Source: Mycocentrospora acerina
Lineage: Eukaryota > Ascomycota > Dothideomycetes > Pleosporales
Direction: 5' to 3'
DNA length: 64,000 bases
Assembly: GCA_022701365.1 (NCBI GenBank)
Contig: JAKUHH010000389.1
Coordinates: forward strand, 868,001 to 932,000
Under the pieces are notes generated by a model. That model was given only the letters and a program-made list of their open reading frames with translations, had not been told where the DNA came from and searched no databases. Shown one piece after another: positions 1 to 11,841 of the stretch (the first letter of the stretch is position 1; every line of letters begins with the position of its first letter). The translations under genes and the position numbers were made by a program.

Positions 1-302
1 GTAGTTGCCGCAGGTGCGATAGCGAACTCTGCAAAACTCCCTCCGCTCGTACCCATTGGATGGAAAGCTGCTACCCGGTCTCCCTTTTGAAATTCGGTGA
101 CATCTGAGCCTACGCTTTCGACTACGCCTGTTATATCGTCGCCTGAGTTCATTGCCGTATCTGTGTACACCACAGCCTTCCAGTCTTTAGGATTGCATCC
201 TGAGCAAACCACCTTAATCAAAACTTCATTCTTTCCAGGCGTTGGTATGGGAGACTGAATAATAGTAACCTCCAAAGATGTCTGGACAATTGCTTCAAAC
301 AT
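1..302 (-). CDS. Medium-chain dehydrogenase/reductase (enoyl/quinone reductase-like), 5' part only
   Basis: The reverse strand opens at an ATG at 302 and stays open to the window edge, giving about 100 N-terminal residues. They match the GroES-like domain of NAD(P)H-dependent medium-chain reductases. A lysine/valine-rich strand is followed by CSGCNPKDWK, the zinc-free signature of quinone-reductase/trans-enoyl-reductase-like proteins, then GDDITGVVESVG and KGDRVAAF. The catalytic-zinc Cys of true alcohol dehydrogenases is absent, so a zinc-independent reductase is more likely. The Rossmann half lies outside the window. It is transcribed away from the FAD hydroxylase starting near 1067, with a shared 760-bp spacer. 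Family assignment is firm; the substrate is unknown. Confidence 0.8.
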   Translation of the reverse strand, partial: MFEAIVQTSLEVTIIQSPIPTPGKNEVLIKVVCSGCNPKDWKAVVYTDTAMNSGDDITGVVESVGSDVTEFQKGDRVAAFHPMGTSGGSFAEFAIAPAAT

Positions 303-1066
303 ACTTGCGGTGTCGATGAACTTTGAAGAAATGCGAGTTTAGAGCGTGTTAATAAAGAAGATTAAGAAGAATAATTTAGCATCTCTTAGTTGCATCTCTG
401 AATAGTAAAGTTGAGTAAATGAGGAATAAATGATTGACGGCTTACATTTGCTGCCCCGGGAAATGCGGATATCTCACCGGCGTTCGGGATGATTTACGCG
501 GTGCAGCCAGCAGAATGCACTTCCGTTGTCCAAAGTGTCCGACTGCCAAAGAGTAAAATAAGTGTCTAAACGACATTATACTAGTTCTATTGCTAGCGTT
601 AGATCCCCGGCAACATCTGGCGGCAAGAAACCTTGGACTTTAAATAGTTCGTCCCAAAAAGGATGATTGATTCGCCAAGTCACAAAAGCTACCAACCACG
701 AAGGTGATGATGACATTACAATTTAGTTGAGCTCAAATTTTGAACTATGTAATAAATGTGATTTAGCCAAAAATTGTGTACTTTGTTCTTGTGTGAAAAA
801 CTTTCCAAATCATTCTGTCTGCTAGAGCTCCACCTAAAAAGCGCGATGTCAAGGTCCGAGAGTTCCGGTCATTTCGCCGTGCACCTCGGCAACGGCATTT
901 AGCACGGTGGCACGGCTAGCGCATGATGTGCCAAGGAAGGAGACCATATGCCTAGAGTAGCGTCAAGATCGTGCGACCAAACTTCAAAGAACGAGTGGCC
1001 TCGATTTTCTCAGCCCATGCAAGTATTGAAACGATTTACATTTCATCCCGTAATCCAGCAAAAACT
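303..1066. other. Divergent spacer between the reductase and the FAD hydroxylase
   Basis: No credible reading frame is seen. The stretch probably carries both promoters. A more GC-rich patch at about 840-960 stands out against AT-rich flanks, but no motif there could be named. Confidence 0.5.
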
Positions 1067-3148
1067 ATGGTAGGTTTATATTCAAGTTGACCCCAATAAT
1101 GAAACTGGCGTTAATATGTAGATGCCTTACTAGACCATTCAACACGAAATCCCTGTACTTGTTATTGGGGGAGGGCCAGCTGGCTTGATAGCAGCACAAC
1201 AACTCGCGGTCAACGGTACCAAATGCATGCTCATTGAGCGAAATCTCGACACCACAAAATGGCCCAAAATGGATATTACAAATTGCCGAAGTATGGAGAT
1301 CCTGAAGAGACTGGGTATTGATCAGGGCATTCGTAAAGTTGGTAGGTTCATTTGTCTTTTGCGATAATCACTATTATCATGTAAGATTTCTAGGAATTTA
1401 AAAGTTTGACTGATTCTGCTGTTATATAGGGGTACCCGGTAATTATTCACTTGACGTTATTTTCAGCTCAGGTCTATCTGATGGAGGAGAGAAGCTAGCA
1501 ACTTGGGTAAGCACCAATCAAAGGTCCAAATTGTGCCGTGATTCGAAATAATGATATTTGTTTTAGTATCTCGATTCTCCAAATAGGTGGCAAGAGCGTA
1601 TCTTGAAAAACAACGACGGTTCCATGCCACGCGAGCCTTATCAGCGATGCTCACAGGCCATTTTTGAGGCCTGGTTGAAGCCATATATAATGGCTCAGCC
1701 GCTTATCACTACTCACTTTGGAATGAAGTTTGAGAAGCTAACCGAAACTGATGATCATGTTTTATCGGAGTTTACGACACATACGGGCGAAGTTCACATA
1801 GTGAAGTCGCAGTACGTTATTGGTTGTGACGGCGCAGGGAGCAAAGTCCGAAAAGGCAATGGTATAGAATTGAAAGGGGGCCCAGTGTAAGCAACATCCG
1901 AATTCCTCTCAACAATTGAAGCATAGCTGATTAGTGTTTCCTTTCAGTCCAGGCGCAATGCATCTTGTTCACTTCAAGTCCCGCGATCTCGGCCGTCTTC
2001 ATAAGCAAGGCCAATTTTGGCACATCTTTTTCACGACTGGGGCTGCCATCATAGCACAGGATGAAGTGGATACATGGACTATTCATATACCGGTTCCCGC
2101 CGGAACAGACACGTCTGCAATTGATCCTGTTGCTGCCATTTACAAAGGTCTTGGAACGATCAACCAACCCTATCCCATCAAAATAGATGAGATATTAGTG
2201 ACCAGCAGCTGGAGACCAAACATCTGTATTGCCGACCGGTACATATCTGACAAAGGCCGCATCTTTCTTTCTGGTGACTCCGCACATCAAAACATTCCTA
2301 CGGGCGGATATGGCATGAATACCGCTGTCGGAGATAGTTTCGATATTGGGTGGAAGTTGGCTGCCGTTCTAGCAGGCCATGGTGGTCTACACTTATTGAA
2401 GTCGTACGAGGATGAGCGAAGACCTGTGGCTATGAAAAACATTGATCGGTCTGGCAGACACTTTAACATACATGGGACATACAAGCAGTGGTGCGATGAG
2501 AATCCCCAAGTCATCTACCAACAGTCAGAGACTGCTAGGCAACTTAAGCAGAAGATCTCCGATTATGTTCTTACAAACGACGAAGAAAACAAAGACCATG
2601 CCATAGAGATGGGTTACCGCTACAACAACTCACCTGTCATCTATGCTGACACCGACGCTATTGAGTCTCCAGCAAAGGCGACCGCCTATATCCCAGAGAC
2701 ATGGCCGGGAGCTCGAGCACCGCATGTTTATCTTGCAGATGGCAAGACGAGTATTTATGACCTCTTTGGATCAGGACAAGAATATACACTTGTCGACTTC
2801 TCTACCAACGAGTTTTACGCAAGCAAGTTTGAGGTTGTCGCGAAGAATTTGAGAATTCCCTTGAAAATTGTGCGTTTGCCAAACGAGGAGCATGTCCACC
2901 AAATCTGGGAAAGAGATGCTGTCCTTGTTAGACCCGACGACCATGTTGCCTGGCGAGCGCCACTTGACTTTGCCGAATTTGACGTAGATGACGTCTTGAT
3001 GGTTGCGGTGGGCAAGAAGGAGGCGCGAAGAGTAGGACATGAGTCATCGGACAAGCTCTCTTCTCGCGTACATGAGAAGGGGTTCACAGGTACTGTTGGC
3101 ATTGTGGATCAGAACAATATTACTGGGCTGGCCACATTCCAACAGTAG
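1067..3148 (+). CDS. FAD-dependent aromatic hydroxylase (phenol 2-monooxygenase-like)
   Basis: This is a class A flavoprotein monooxygenase that uses NAD(P)H and O2 to hydroxylate an aromatic ring. Proposed exons are 1067-1069, 1134-1341, 1430-1506, 1567-1886 and 1948-3148, giving 602 aa. Introns 2-4 (88, 60 and 61 nt) are well supported because they restore GVPGNYSLDVIF, TWYLDSPNRWQER and GGPVPGAMHL. The dinucleotide-binding motif VIGGGPAGL is at the N-terminus, GCDGAGSKVRK mid-protein, and the FAD ribityl-binding GDSAHQNIPTGGYGMN follows. The C-terminus is the thioredoxin-like domain of phenol hydroxylases. The start is the weak point: TAG at 1131 blocks the frame just upstream of the Rossmann motif, so a first exon of ATG alone (donor GTAGGT at 1070) is inferred. 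The length fits the family. The substrate is unknown, and membership of the PKS-NRPS cluster 17 kb away is doubtful. Confidence 0.85.
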
Positions 3149-3808
3149 AGTTAAAATACATTGTTAGGCAATGCATAAGCGAGAGGTCTTCTCAATCAGG
3201 GTACATACTCCCTTAACTTCCGAACTTGTGACTTTATTTAATGCTCTTGTGCCAATTAAATCAAGCTTCTACTGTAGGAAGATGCGTAAGCATTAGTGAG
3301 AACATCCATTCCAAAGTTATCTATCAATTAGTCGGACTTAGGTTCGGGATTAAAATAGTGCTTGTCTCAACACAAAACAATTTCTTCTGGATTTCTTAGT
3401 GCAATATCAAACCACTTAATGTGGGGAATCTGACGTTTTGTTAGAAAGATTCCTCAACTAGCTCATCTGGTGACAATTCTTGGAAAAAAGGCCTCTTCAA
3501 GTAGAGCTGGGCTATAGGAGGGACTTCTAATTCTATCCCACCCGAACAAAGGGCAAATTAGTTGATGATTTTTTTTATTTGATCAAATAGACGTTGACAA
3601 TTTCGTGTGAAAACATGGACTAGTAAAATCTAATTGGTGATGATTCATGCTTCGCCGCACATACAGATACACGTTGATCATTTTGAAACATTTCGTAAGC
3701 ATTGCCATTGTTTGAAAAATTGATAATATGTCACAATTTTGTACATGAAATTTATTTACAGCAAGATAACTCTCCCCACAATCGTCGCAATCGCAATGCA
3801 TCACCCAT
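3149..3808. other. Convergent spacer, nothing recognised
   Basis: This AT-rich spacer lies between the 3' ends of the FAD hydroxylase and the acetylesterase-like gene. Only short ORFs without family features are present. Confidence 0.5.
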
Positions 3809-4663
3809 TTACCACACAGTTGGGTTACCAGCTTTCAAATACGATGAAATGGGGGTTGTGCCGTTCAAAGCTAACTTGATGGCCTGGGCGAAGGCTTGTG
3901 CTGACAAGTCTGCTCCTGTGGGACTGGTGTGGGTGTGGTCGTTAGGATACAAAGCGTCTGTTGCTGAAGAACCAAGCTTTTTGTACAAATTGGAAACGGA
4001 TTGGTAGTGATCCACAAAGGTTACACCTGTGCCAGCTTCTTTGCTGGCTTGTAAAGCATAAGCCACGAACTTCGATGTCGCGGTAGAAAATGTTCCAGTC
4101 TCCCAGAGATTGTTGGGAGTCTGACTGCTGATTACGACCTTTGCTCCCTTGGAAACGAGTAATTTGGCCGCAGCTTTGATGTAATGAACATAAGTGTAAA
4201 CGGTCGAGCCATCCTTTCCAGATATGCAAACTTCTTCGCCAGTTCCAGGGCAATCACTGCGATTGTTGTCTGTAGCTGTAGTAGGCGTTCCTCCATCGTT
4301 GTGGCCTAGCTCAATCACGACGATATCTCCAGATTTAACAAGATCGGCGAGAGCAGTAAAGCGACCTTCGTTGGTGTAGCTACGTGCGGAGCGACCCGCT
4401 ATGGCCTTGTTCACAACTGTTGTAGTTAAATATTTGGATAGGTACTGTCCCCAGCCTGTTTTGATGAAAGTCAGTAAACTAAATATGCTCGGCCTTGTGA
4501 GAAATTGCATACCATCTGTTGCTCCGTCGTTAGCACCCTTGGCTGCCATAGTGCTGTCTCCAGCGAGATAAATTGTGGGGGCGGCGCGCGTATCGAGGGC
4601 TCCCGGCAAAGCGAGTGCACCGAGCGAAAGGGAGACGATGGGGATAATAGATGAGAACCTCAT
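3809..4663 (-). CDS. Secreted SGNH esterase, rhamnogalacturonan acetylesterase-like (CE12)
   Basis: Members of this family remove acetyl groups from the rhamnogalacturonan backbone of pectin outside the cell. The ORF runs open for 284 codons, but a 57-nt intron (4456-4512, donor GTATGC, acceptor CAG) is hidden in frame. Removing it restores GATDG-WGQYLSKYL and gives 265 aa, close to the roughly 250 aa of known members. A hydrophobic signal peptide covers about residues 1-19. SGNH blocks seen are GDST with the nucleophile Ser, AIAGRSA with the block II Gly, ELGHNDGG with the block III Asn, and PNDHTHTSPTGA with the catalytic Asp/His. It is a plant-cell-wall enzyme unrelated to the metabolite cluster. 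The family is confident; the exact acetylated polymer is inferred. Confidence 0.88.
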   Translation of the reverse strand: MRFSSIIPIVSLSLGALALPGALDTRAAPTIYLAGDSTMAAKGANDGATDGMQFLTRPSIFSLLTFIKTGWGQYLSKYLTTTVVNKAIAGRSARSYTNEGRFTALADLVKSGDIVVIELGHNDGGTPTTATDNNRSDCPGTGEEVCISGKDGSTVYTYVHYIKAAAKLLVSKGAKVVISSQTPNNLWETGTFSTATSKFVAYALQASKEAGTGVTFVDHYQSVSNLYKKLGSSATDALYPNDHTHTSPTGADLSAQAFAQAIKLALNGTTPISSYLKAGNPTVW

Positions 4664-7091
4664 TGTGGCGATTTACAAATTTGTAATGGTTGTTTCGTGA
4701 TATTAAGGAAAGTCAGTTGCCTTTTTTGAAGTCGAGGCAGTGTGTATATCGAATTCCAAGAGAAAAAGCTTCTACAAGCTTGGCTGTCTTAATTTTATAT
4801 GTACTTGCGGAACGTGGCAAGGGAGCAGTCTGGGGTGCGTAATTTAGTGTTTCTCCGCAGTCCGGCGTTTCAAAATGAGAGCTTTCGGCGCAAGCTAACC
4901 GACATCTGACAGCCTAACTTCAACGGCATCACAAATTTAACGAGATGATTTACTTAAGATGAAAATCAAGCCGAATCAATAAATTTTCAATTTGTAAACC
5001 TGATCGATAAAGAATTCACAAAAATTCCTCTCGCTCATTTAGCAATGGCGGTAGTCGACACTTGACATGGAAAATAGTCCAGCGGATAATTAGGAAAACC
5101 AAAAGTTCCTCACAATCGACTCTATTTTCGGCTTATTTACATTCGATTCTGGACTTTCAATATGCACGGTTCTCTGTTTTGTTTGGGGCTGAGGGTGGCT
5201 GAAATTACAAGTTGCTCGTATGTAAAACGCGATTTTTCCGTGGTGGAAATCTAATTAATTTGAAACAATGCAACTCAGATTCAGGTTCGTGATAATGTCA
5301 CTCCAAGTCTAGGTCCTGTGATGTGGGATACATTCTCTAATAGTATATAACTGCGCCCGAAGAGAGATAGAAGTAGTGTGAAATACCCTTGGTCGAGGAG
5401 TACCTAATTGGTGATGTTCTTTTCACGTCAGCTAAATTGAGATTGTCATTAAATATGAGGGTGTCTGCGCCACAGATTTAACCTGATTACAAGTAAAGAC
5501 CAGATTATTAAGTCTTCTATTCTGTTTAGACTTCTCCTGAGCGTAAGACGATAAATCGCACGGAAAACACTATGGTACAGGATATGCAAACTTCATAAGA
5601 AAGCAAATGACCAAGCGGTGCAACAAAATTTCGCACCTATTATCTACAACACCCCAGTGCCTGCACTACTACACCGAAGTCAAGTCACTATTCTTCCGGC
5701 CTGCCGTCATTTCGCATAGGGGTTACACAACTTAGCGATTTTATGGAAGAGCGTTCATTGTTCCTCGCTTTCGTAACCACTACCTCCTTTGATCCACTCG
5801 CTACTTTACTCTACAAGAGAAATAGATGGGTGGCCTGGAAAACATGAATAGAATTTTAAGACGAGGCTCTGAGCCGGAAAGAGCACAGTGGACAATGGAA
5901 ACGACACTAAAAACAGTAGCGTGTAAATTGGCAGTGTAGCATGGTCAAAATGTTTTGAAGTGCCACAACCACTATGCAGAGAAAAGAGAATTGAGTAAGA
6001 TATATACTCCTCTCTTTCTGTGTCACGGCTACCATCCTCCAATGATTCAGGCTCAGGAAAAATTGCGAATAAAGATCAGATCACATGTGAAGAGGGCACA
6101 GAACATCTCATATCGATCTCATCTAAATTCTTCAAAGCTCTCACAGGTTCGTCTCAATTTTGTTGAGGTCTACTCTTTTATCCTGTTCAATGTTACCCTT
6201 AAGAGGTCAGACCCTGATGCAGGCGTGACTTTAAATCGGATGCACTTGATGCTTGGCATTCTACGAGATCTGTAGTTTAAGTTACCCACCCAGTAGGTAC
6301 ACGTTAAGTTCTCAGGCCTTCATTGGATCTGTCAGGCAATTTTGTGCTTGCGGTATTCTCTCGAGCTATTAGTAGAGATCGAGGCTCCTAGTCGAGAGAC
6401 GCTATCCGTAACCGAACTGGAGGAAGCTCAAGACAACACGACCTTTGCAATCAGCTTAGCCATGGTGTCTTGCATTAGAGAGGTATCTTGGCTTTACCTA
6501 TTCCAAGCACATTCGCCTAAGCACGTATCTTTGTCATAGATGTAATGCGAATGACTAACCTCAACGCATTCGCTTTGTAACTAGTCCCTGAACATCAGCG
6601 TTCTAGTTACACAACGTGGCTGTGCGATTCATCACAAGAGTAACGAGTAGCGAGCCCTTTCAAGGGTATTTTGTAGATGAATTGCAAAAGCCAATGCAAT
6701 CATTTGAGGGCATCTTCTGCATGATCGGGTACTAAATGATATTTTAGTCAGGCAAAATGTAGGTTATACGTATCTTCAACCGTTAGCTTAGTGAAGGTCA
6801 AAAATGCTCAAACACAAGAGAAGTTATCTTTAGAAAAGTGGTTCAATATAGAATATTACAATTTCCAAAAATTCAATACGAACAATGAAGCATTCATGCC
6901 AGCGTTTCGGTTCGTAAAGTCTTGATAATTTTAACCGCTACACAGGTTCCTAATCGCCAAGACACGGAAGTAAGGCAACTTTCCATGGCTGTTAAGGAAA
7001 AGAGGAACAGGAAATCCTGCGACCATACAGAGGACGAGATCGCTTAGGGCTTTGAATTTTACATTGGTGCCTTTGCTTCCGATGCTGACAT
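4664..7091. other. Long spacer without a recognisable gene
   Basis: About 2.4 kb of AT-rich sequence. Two plus-strand ORFs (5955-6275 and 6342-6539) and a minus-strand ORF (5806-6042) show no domain, repeat or codon pattern that I recognise. I treat them as chance ORFs. Confidence 0.45.
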
Positions 7092-7378
7092 TTCGGAAGA
7101 ATCGAGTGATTGTTTAGAATCGAGTGGTTGCTTAGAATCGAGTGGTTGTTTAGAATCAAGTAGTTGCTTAGAATCAAGTGGTTGTTTAGAAGCGAGTAGT
7201 TGCGAAGAATCGAGTGGTTGCGAAGAATCGAGTGGTTGCGAAGAATCGAGTGGTTGCGAAGAATCGAGTGATTGCTTAGAATCAAGTGGTTGCGTAGAAC
7301 CAAGTGGTTGCGTAGAGTCGAGTGGTTGCGTAGAGTCGAGTGGTTGCATAGAATCGAGTGGTTGCGTAGAGTCGGGCG
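7092..7378. repeat. 18-bp minisatellite (about 15 tandem units)
   Basis: Tandem units close to GAATCGAGTGGTTGCGWA (18 bp, W = A/T) run almost without a break, with point differences between units. The unit is a multiple of three, so the reverse strand stays open and would encode a repeated hexapeptide QPLDSS/K/T. That frame is open from about 7476 down to a stop near 7059. It starts right after the stop codon of the EthD-like gene (7462), but in another frame. Whether it is translated is unknown. Arrays of this sort usually vary in copy number between strains. Confidence 0.85.
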
Positions 7379-7461
7379 ATAGCGGGTTCCCTACGCAGCT
7401 TTTCTTGGGAGTGCCGCTCTTATCCTTGGTAATTGAATAGCTCCTCGTAACCGAATATTGG

Positions 7462-8261
7462 CTACCTTGCCACCTCTATCAATTGTAAGCTTTTTTCGGT
7501 CTCCGGAATATGTGAAGCTGATGATCTTACCACAGCCTTTTGCCCTTCAAAGTATTCTCCCCACTGGGGCATATCGTTCATAGCCAAAATCTCATTCCAT
7601 GGCCACTCCTCACATGTTAGTTCCGCAATCGACATGTACGTGTGCATATCCTTGTCTGTGAGCGTCTCGTAGGAGCCTGCTGTCAGTACTGTCGCATTTA
7701 TGATTTTGAACCAGCGTAGGCGCAGTACATCGGGTGCATCAGCAAATAAAGGAGCCATTACAGACTGGTAGAATTCTACTATGTCATCCTCACAGCCTGC
7801 GTGAACCTGCCATTCGAAAACTAGCACTGAGACTACGTCTTCGCCAGCTTCGTACTTGTCAGTAAATTTCGTAGCTTTATAACACAGAATTTCTGTATTT
7901 GGAATTGAGCGCACGTACAACCATCCCAATCTCCAAATTGCCAGCACTTAATCTCGTTGTATGTTCTAACATCGAACCTTGAGTCTTTGAGCGGTCCATT
8001 CATGGAGGGGTGATTGCTACTGTCATATGTCGCATCTGTAATCCTTTGCGGATCGTCTGTCTCGTATATCGAGAGCCACTTCCACTCTGCTTCCCTCGTC
8101 CCGACGCCCTGAAATTCGTTGTCTAGGGGGGTATCAATGAGCTCGCTGAGTAACATTTTTTCGAAATGACGAGACAACATTTCTGGAATGTATACATTTT
8201 CGTGCCAATCTTCAGCGGAGGGAGGGATGTCAGCTGCCCATACGCAGAGAATGCCGGCCAT
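7462..8261 (-). CDS. EthD-like dimeric alpha-beta barrel protein
   Basis: The ATG at 8261 opens MAGILCVWAADIPP, followed by the pattern of small fungal EthD/dimeric-barrel proteins: an N-terminal strand, HENVYIPEMLSRHF like the helix with the conserved His, then WKWLSIYETDDP. The frame shifts in mid-gene. A 44-nt intron (7875-7918, donor GTACGT, acceptor AAAG) joins DWDG to STKFTDKYEAGEDVVSV and yields 251 aa. The second half, with VLVFEWQVHAGCEDDI, reads as a second barrel unit. Such proteins act in cytosolic degradation or biosynthetic steps, often as cyclases, isomerases or binding proteins. No catalytic residue can be assigned. A longer ORF starting at 8534 exists, but its N-terminus lacks family features. 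The intron is short, so a frameshift is the alternative explanation. Confidence 0.6.
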
Positions 8262-8499
8262 GATTGCTGGTCCTGTAGGCGCTGGTACAATGCGAGATTC
8301 TGTACGAGTAAGAATTGAGAATGTGTTGGATGTGAATGTTGCAGTACAAGTACTTTTCGAGCTGAGCACTGTTTCAATGCGTATCGGTCCTTCGTCGTTT
8401 GTCACCAGAATGTGCGGGCGGTGATGAGGCCCGTGGCGATCACTCTGCTGCAGGCTAGCCGGTCTCGGGATGCATGATTGGCTCCAGGAAGCTTGTACC

Positions 8500-9740
8500 A
8501 AGTGGAACGGACGCAGTCTAGCCAGGAATGACACTATGAAGGCGTAGAGATGCAGATCAGCAGAGTCAGGGGTGGCCTCGTATTTGTGCGACCGAACGGA
8601 ATGCGAACTTGCACGTGTTTACGCGCTGGCTGCGTACTGTACGCGCTGCTCGTCGCCGGTGATACTGAGAGAGCTCAGGTGCTTCGAATGTGATGCAGAA
8701 GAGCAATGTGGCGAATCGGTCCAAAGCGAGCCGGACGCGATCATCGCTCGCCCAACGCGCACCGTCGAAAACTAAGGTTGTGAGGAATACGGGGTAGTCT
8801 TTGTTGAAGGATTTGGAACCCAAAGCATCTAAGGTTGATAAGGATCACGCGAAAGCTGAGCTCAGCCTGCAAGACAGGAGGGAGGTTGCCGAGCTGCAAG
8901 ACGTGCACATGACGGCACCCAAGGGCCTTGAGAAGGCTGGAATAAACAGAGCCGTCCGCCAACGGAATTCGGCTCCGGCCAATACTGATTCGAAGCAGCA
9001 TGGATGAGGCTTGGCGAGGTTTCCCCATCCGCGAGAAGGTGGTTTCCTGTGGCGGCGGTACACGCGGTTGCGTCTGCCGCTGCTGTGGCTGCGCATTGCC
9101 AACCGCCAATTGGCTGATGACTCGTCATTGACGCTGACGTGTGGTTCGAGGGTTGTTCGAGGGAAAATCCGCGCCCCGGTCTCTCTCAGGTCCTCCCGTC
9201 GCTCGCCAGGGAGGCGGCACTTGTCCTTCTCCCCGCCCTTGGCCAAAGACAACGTGCGCGACGCGGATAGTCGTAGACAACAGGTGGGCGCATTGTGTAG
9301 GTATCAATGGCACTGCGTGTCAGCACTGCACGGGCGGCGTGAAACAGGTCGCCCATGTGAATCCGCCCATCTGCTCAACGGTGTGCGCCCTGCCGGCACT
9401 CCAAGATGGCACGCACACGATGCGCGCAATGCACACCATGCACACGATAGAGACAACGGACACACTCTCATGATACAAGCACAACTGCTCGCGCATCCCC
9501 AGGCCTCGGGTACGCCTGCCTCTCTCGCCAAGTGAGGCTGCGCATCTCCCTCGCTCGTCGCAATTGTCAATACACCCCGTTCCAAGACGCTTGGGTGCAG
9601 GCCATCAGTATACTGGCACACACACACGCCGGACCCTCCTCTTCCGGCCAAGCGTATCAAGCGTCGACCATCAGTCGTGCGGCTAGTTGTTGACGCAACT
9701 TTTCCCAAGCAAAGCTCTACGCACAACAACTTTGGCAATG
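8500..9740. other. GC-rich stretch without a recognisable gene
   Basis: Base composition here is visibly richer in G and C than the spacers on both sides. Overlapping ORFs on both strands (for example 9011-9535 + and 9304-9738 -) are arginine/serine/proline-rich and look like shadows of composition rather than proteins. CA/CAC-rich runs occur at about 9410-9480 and 9615-9632. It could be a relic of inserted DNA or a decayed gene. Confidence 0.4.
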
Positions 9741-11841
9741 ACGCATGCTGGACTCTGGATGCCCAACACGAGTTCTAGCAACCCCAGCGCTAGATCTAGG
9801 GTACCATGGTCAGCCAGGCGAACCCGCCATCTCGTCGGCCTTACTTTGATTCATTGTTTGTGACTTGGGATCCTGCTACACTGGGGTATCAACTCTAGAA
9901 CGCACGGAGAGACTGATCGCCGGATTTTAATCATTCAAGAAGGTTTGTCGCTCGTAGTGTGTTCCTTGTTCGGCAGAGATTGTCCTTGGGCCTCAACTTG
10001 GCTGATCCAGATCGACGTCCCTTGACCAGGGACGTTTAAATTAATCAGATTGTCTTCACCCCAGTCGAAAATCATCTCTGCTGCACATATGCACTGACTG
10101 GCATTAAAGAAGAGCAAATGGCACGGATCACTGATAAAACCATCTCTTAGATAGTTGCTGTCTAGCAGCGAATGGGTGATATGGAACGGTGCGACAATCC
10201 TTGATGAGTTCCTCCGCTGACTTAGACTTCAAGGTCTCTGGCAATTGATCCTGACTTGCCACGCGACCTACTTTCTTCCAAACTTGAGTCACAACAGCAG
10301 GCAATATGGGCCCCCTTCGAACGTCGGATCTTCTTTGACGCGAATCCAAGCTCGAAAACAGTTGCAAGCAGATTTCAATCTATAGGAGAGGAGGCTAGCA
10401 AGTGGAAGGACAAAAGAAATCGAGTATCGAGCAGTCGATTGGGACGCATTGTATCGTCATGTTAATGCGCGCCCGTGACAAAATCAAAAAGTATTCAGCT
10501 CATTCATCTCTCATCATCCACTCCTCTTCCAGCACTGACTCTTTTTCTTTGCCTTGGCACCGCAATACACTTCTCACATCAGCCTACACTAGCCGATATT
10601 TTTAGACATTTGTCTCTATGCAATGCAATGCGATTCGCCGGACATAAATCACTGACTCGAAAATGTGGGGTACCAATGTTGACACTTTCTGCTCCTGTTT
10701 TAATGAGCTCTCGTTGCTCTTTCCATGTCAACGGCATCACCCATCAACAGCTTGTCACCGATCTTTGTCTTTCATCTTTCTCTCGCCATGTATTGATTAG
10801 TTATTAGCAGAAAATTTCTCTACATATATGCCTCTGCAGTCAAGAGCCGCTATGCCCCTGTTCCGACATTGGGCACTTAATGTTGAACCTTGAAATAGCT
10901 GTAAGATTATCAAATTTTATCCGGATTTTCAAGGAGACTACAATTACTTCAGCTTGAACCCTTTTGATTGTCCTCATCTTGATACAGAAAATAGTTTTCC
11001 AGCTTCTCGTACATTGAGGCGGGTGACTATCTACTTTCCGGGCCTTAGACTAAAGGTTCTCATGGAAATTTGCTGTTTTCCCTGATCTCCCTAACTAATG
11101 ATACACTTCATTCACTAATAATGGAAACACCGCTTCAATTCCAAGATCAGCTAATAGTTTTCCTTCTCAGTAACATGTTGGTATACCTTCCGGAATTACG
11201 TACAGCACCTCCATAGCCTCTTAGGGCCGAGTAACATCCTCTCCATATATTAATATCCTTTCTGTAATACAGTCGTCTCTACTAGTAGCGTGAGAAAATG
11301 ACGTGAGGAGTAATCTGTTCTATCCTTAGATACACACGATCAAAATACAATGTAGGATCAAGAGGGCATATACTGATGCACATGATAGACCTTTGTTAGC
11401 TGGTATGAGTGGTTAAAGAGGACCTACGTGCAAAGTAGATTTACTTATGTACGACTTACAAGAGTTACTAGAAAGAAAAGAGGTAGAAAAGTTTGCAGAT
11501 TTCACTTCTGTGTAGAGAGTTCCAATAGAATTAAAATGTAAGCTTCAGTTTTGTATTTTTTGAAGCTCAGACATTGTAACTATAAGACGAATTGTAACTC
11601 CCCTCAAAAGCAACAATTAAAATGTCACTTCCTATCTCTGGTATCTTATATTTGGGTTGTTGTAGAATTCCACTCCAATTTGCTTTCTTCTATTAAGATT
11701 CTATATATATTATAATACAATAATCAAATTTTGAGTACCTTGGTGACAGTCTGATGCGAAAATTTTGGTAAGTTTTCGTCCAAATCGTCCTGCTTGCCTC
11801 TTTATCTGACTGGCTCGTGAGGTGAAATAGATCGTCACTCT
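9741..11841. other. Spacer, nothing recognised
   Basis: Composition grades back to AT-rich. Short ORFs at 9935-10117 (-), 10128-10367 (-) and 10475-10807 (+) carry no family motif. The part from 10800 to 11840 is strongly AT-rich with many stops in all frames. Confidence 0.45.

Noticed and set aside
5955..6539. Two plus-strand ORFs of 106 and 65 codons
   Set aside because: No domain, no splice-supported extension and no homologue that I recognise; composition is like the flanking spacer.
9011..9738. Overlapping ORFs of 174 (+) and 144 (-) codons
   Set aside because: Open on both strands because of high GC. The proteins are Arg/Ser/Pro/His-rich without motifs.
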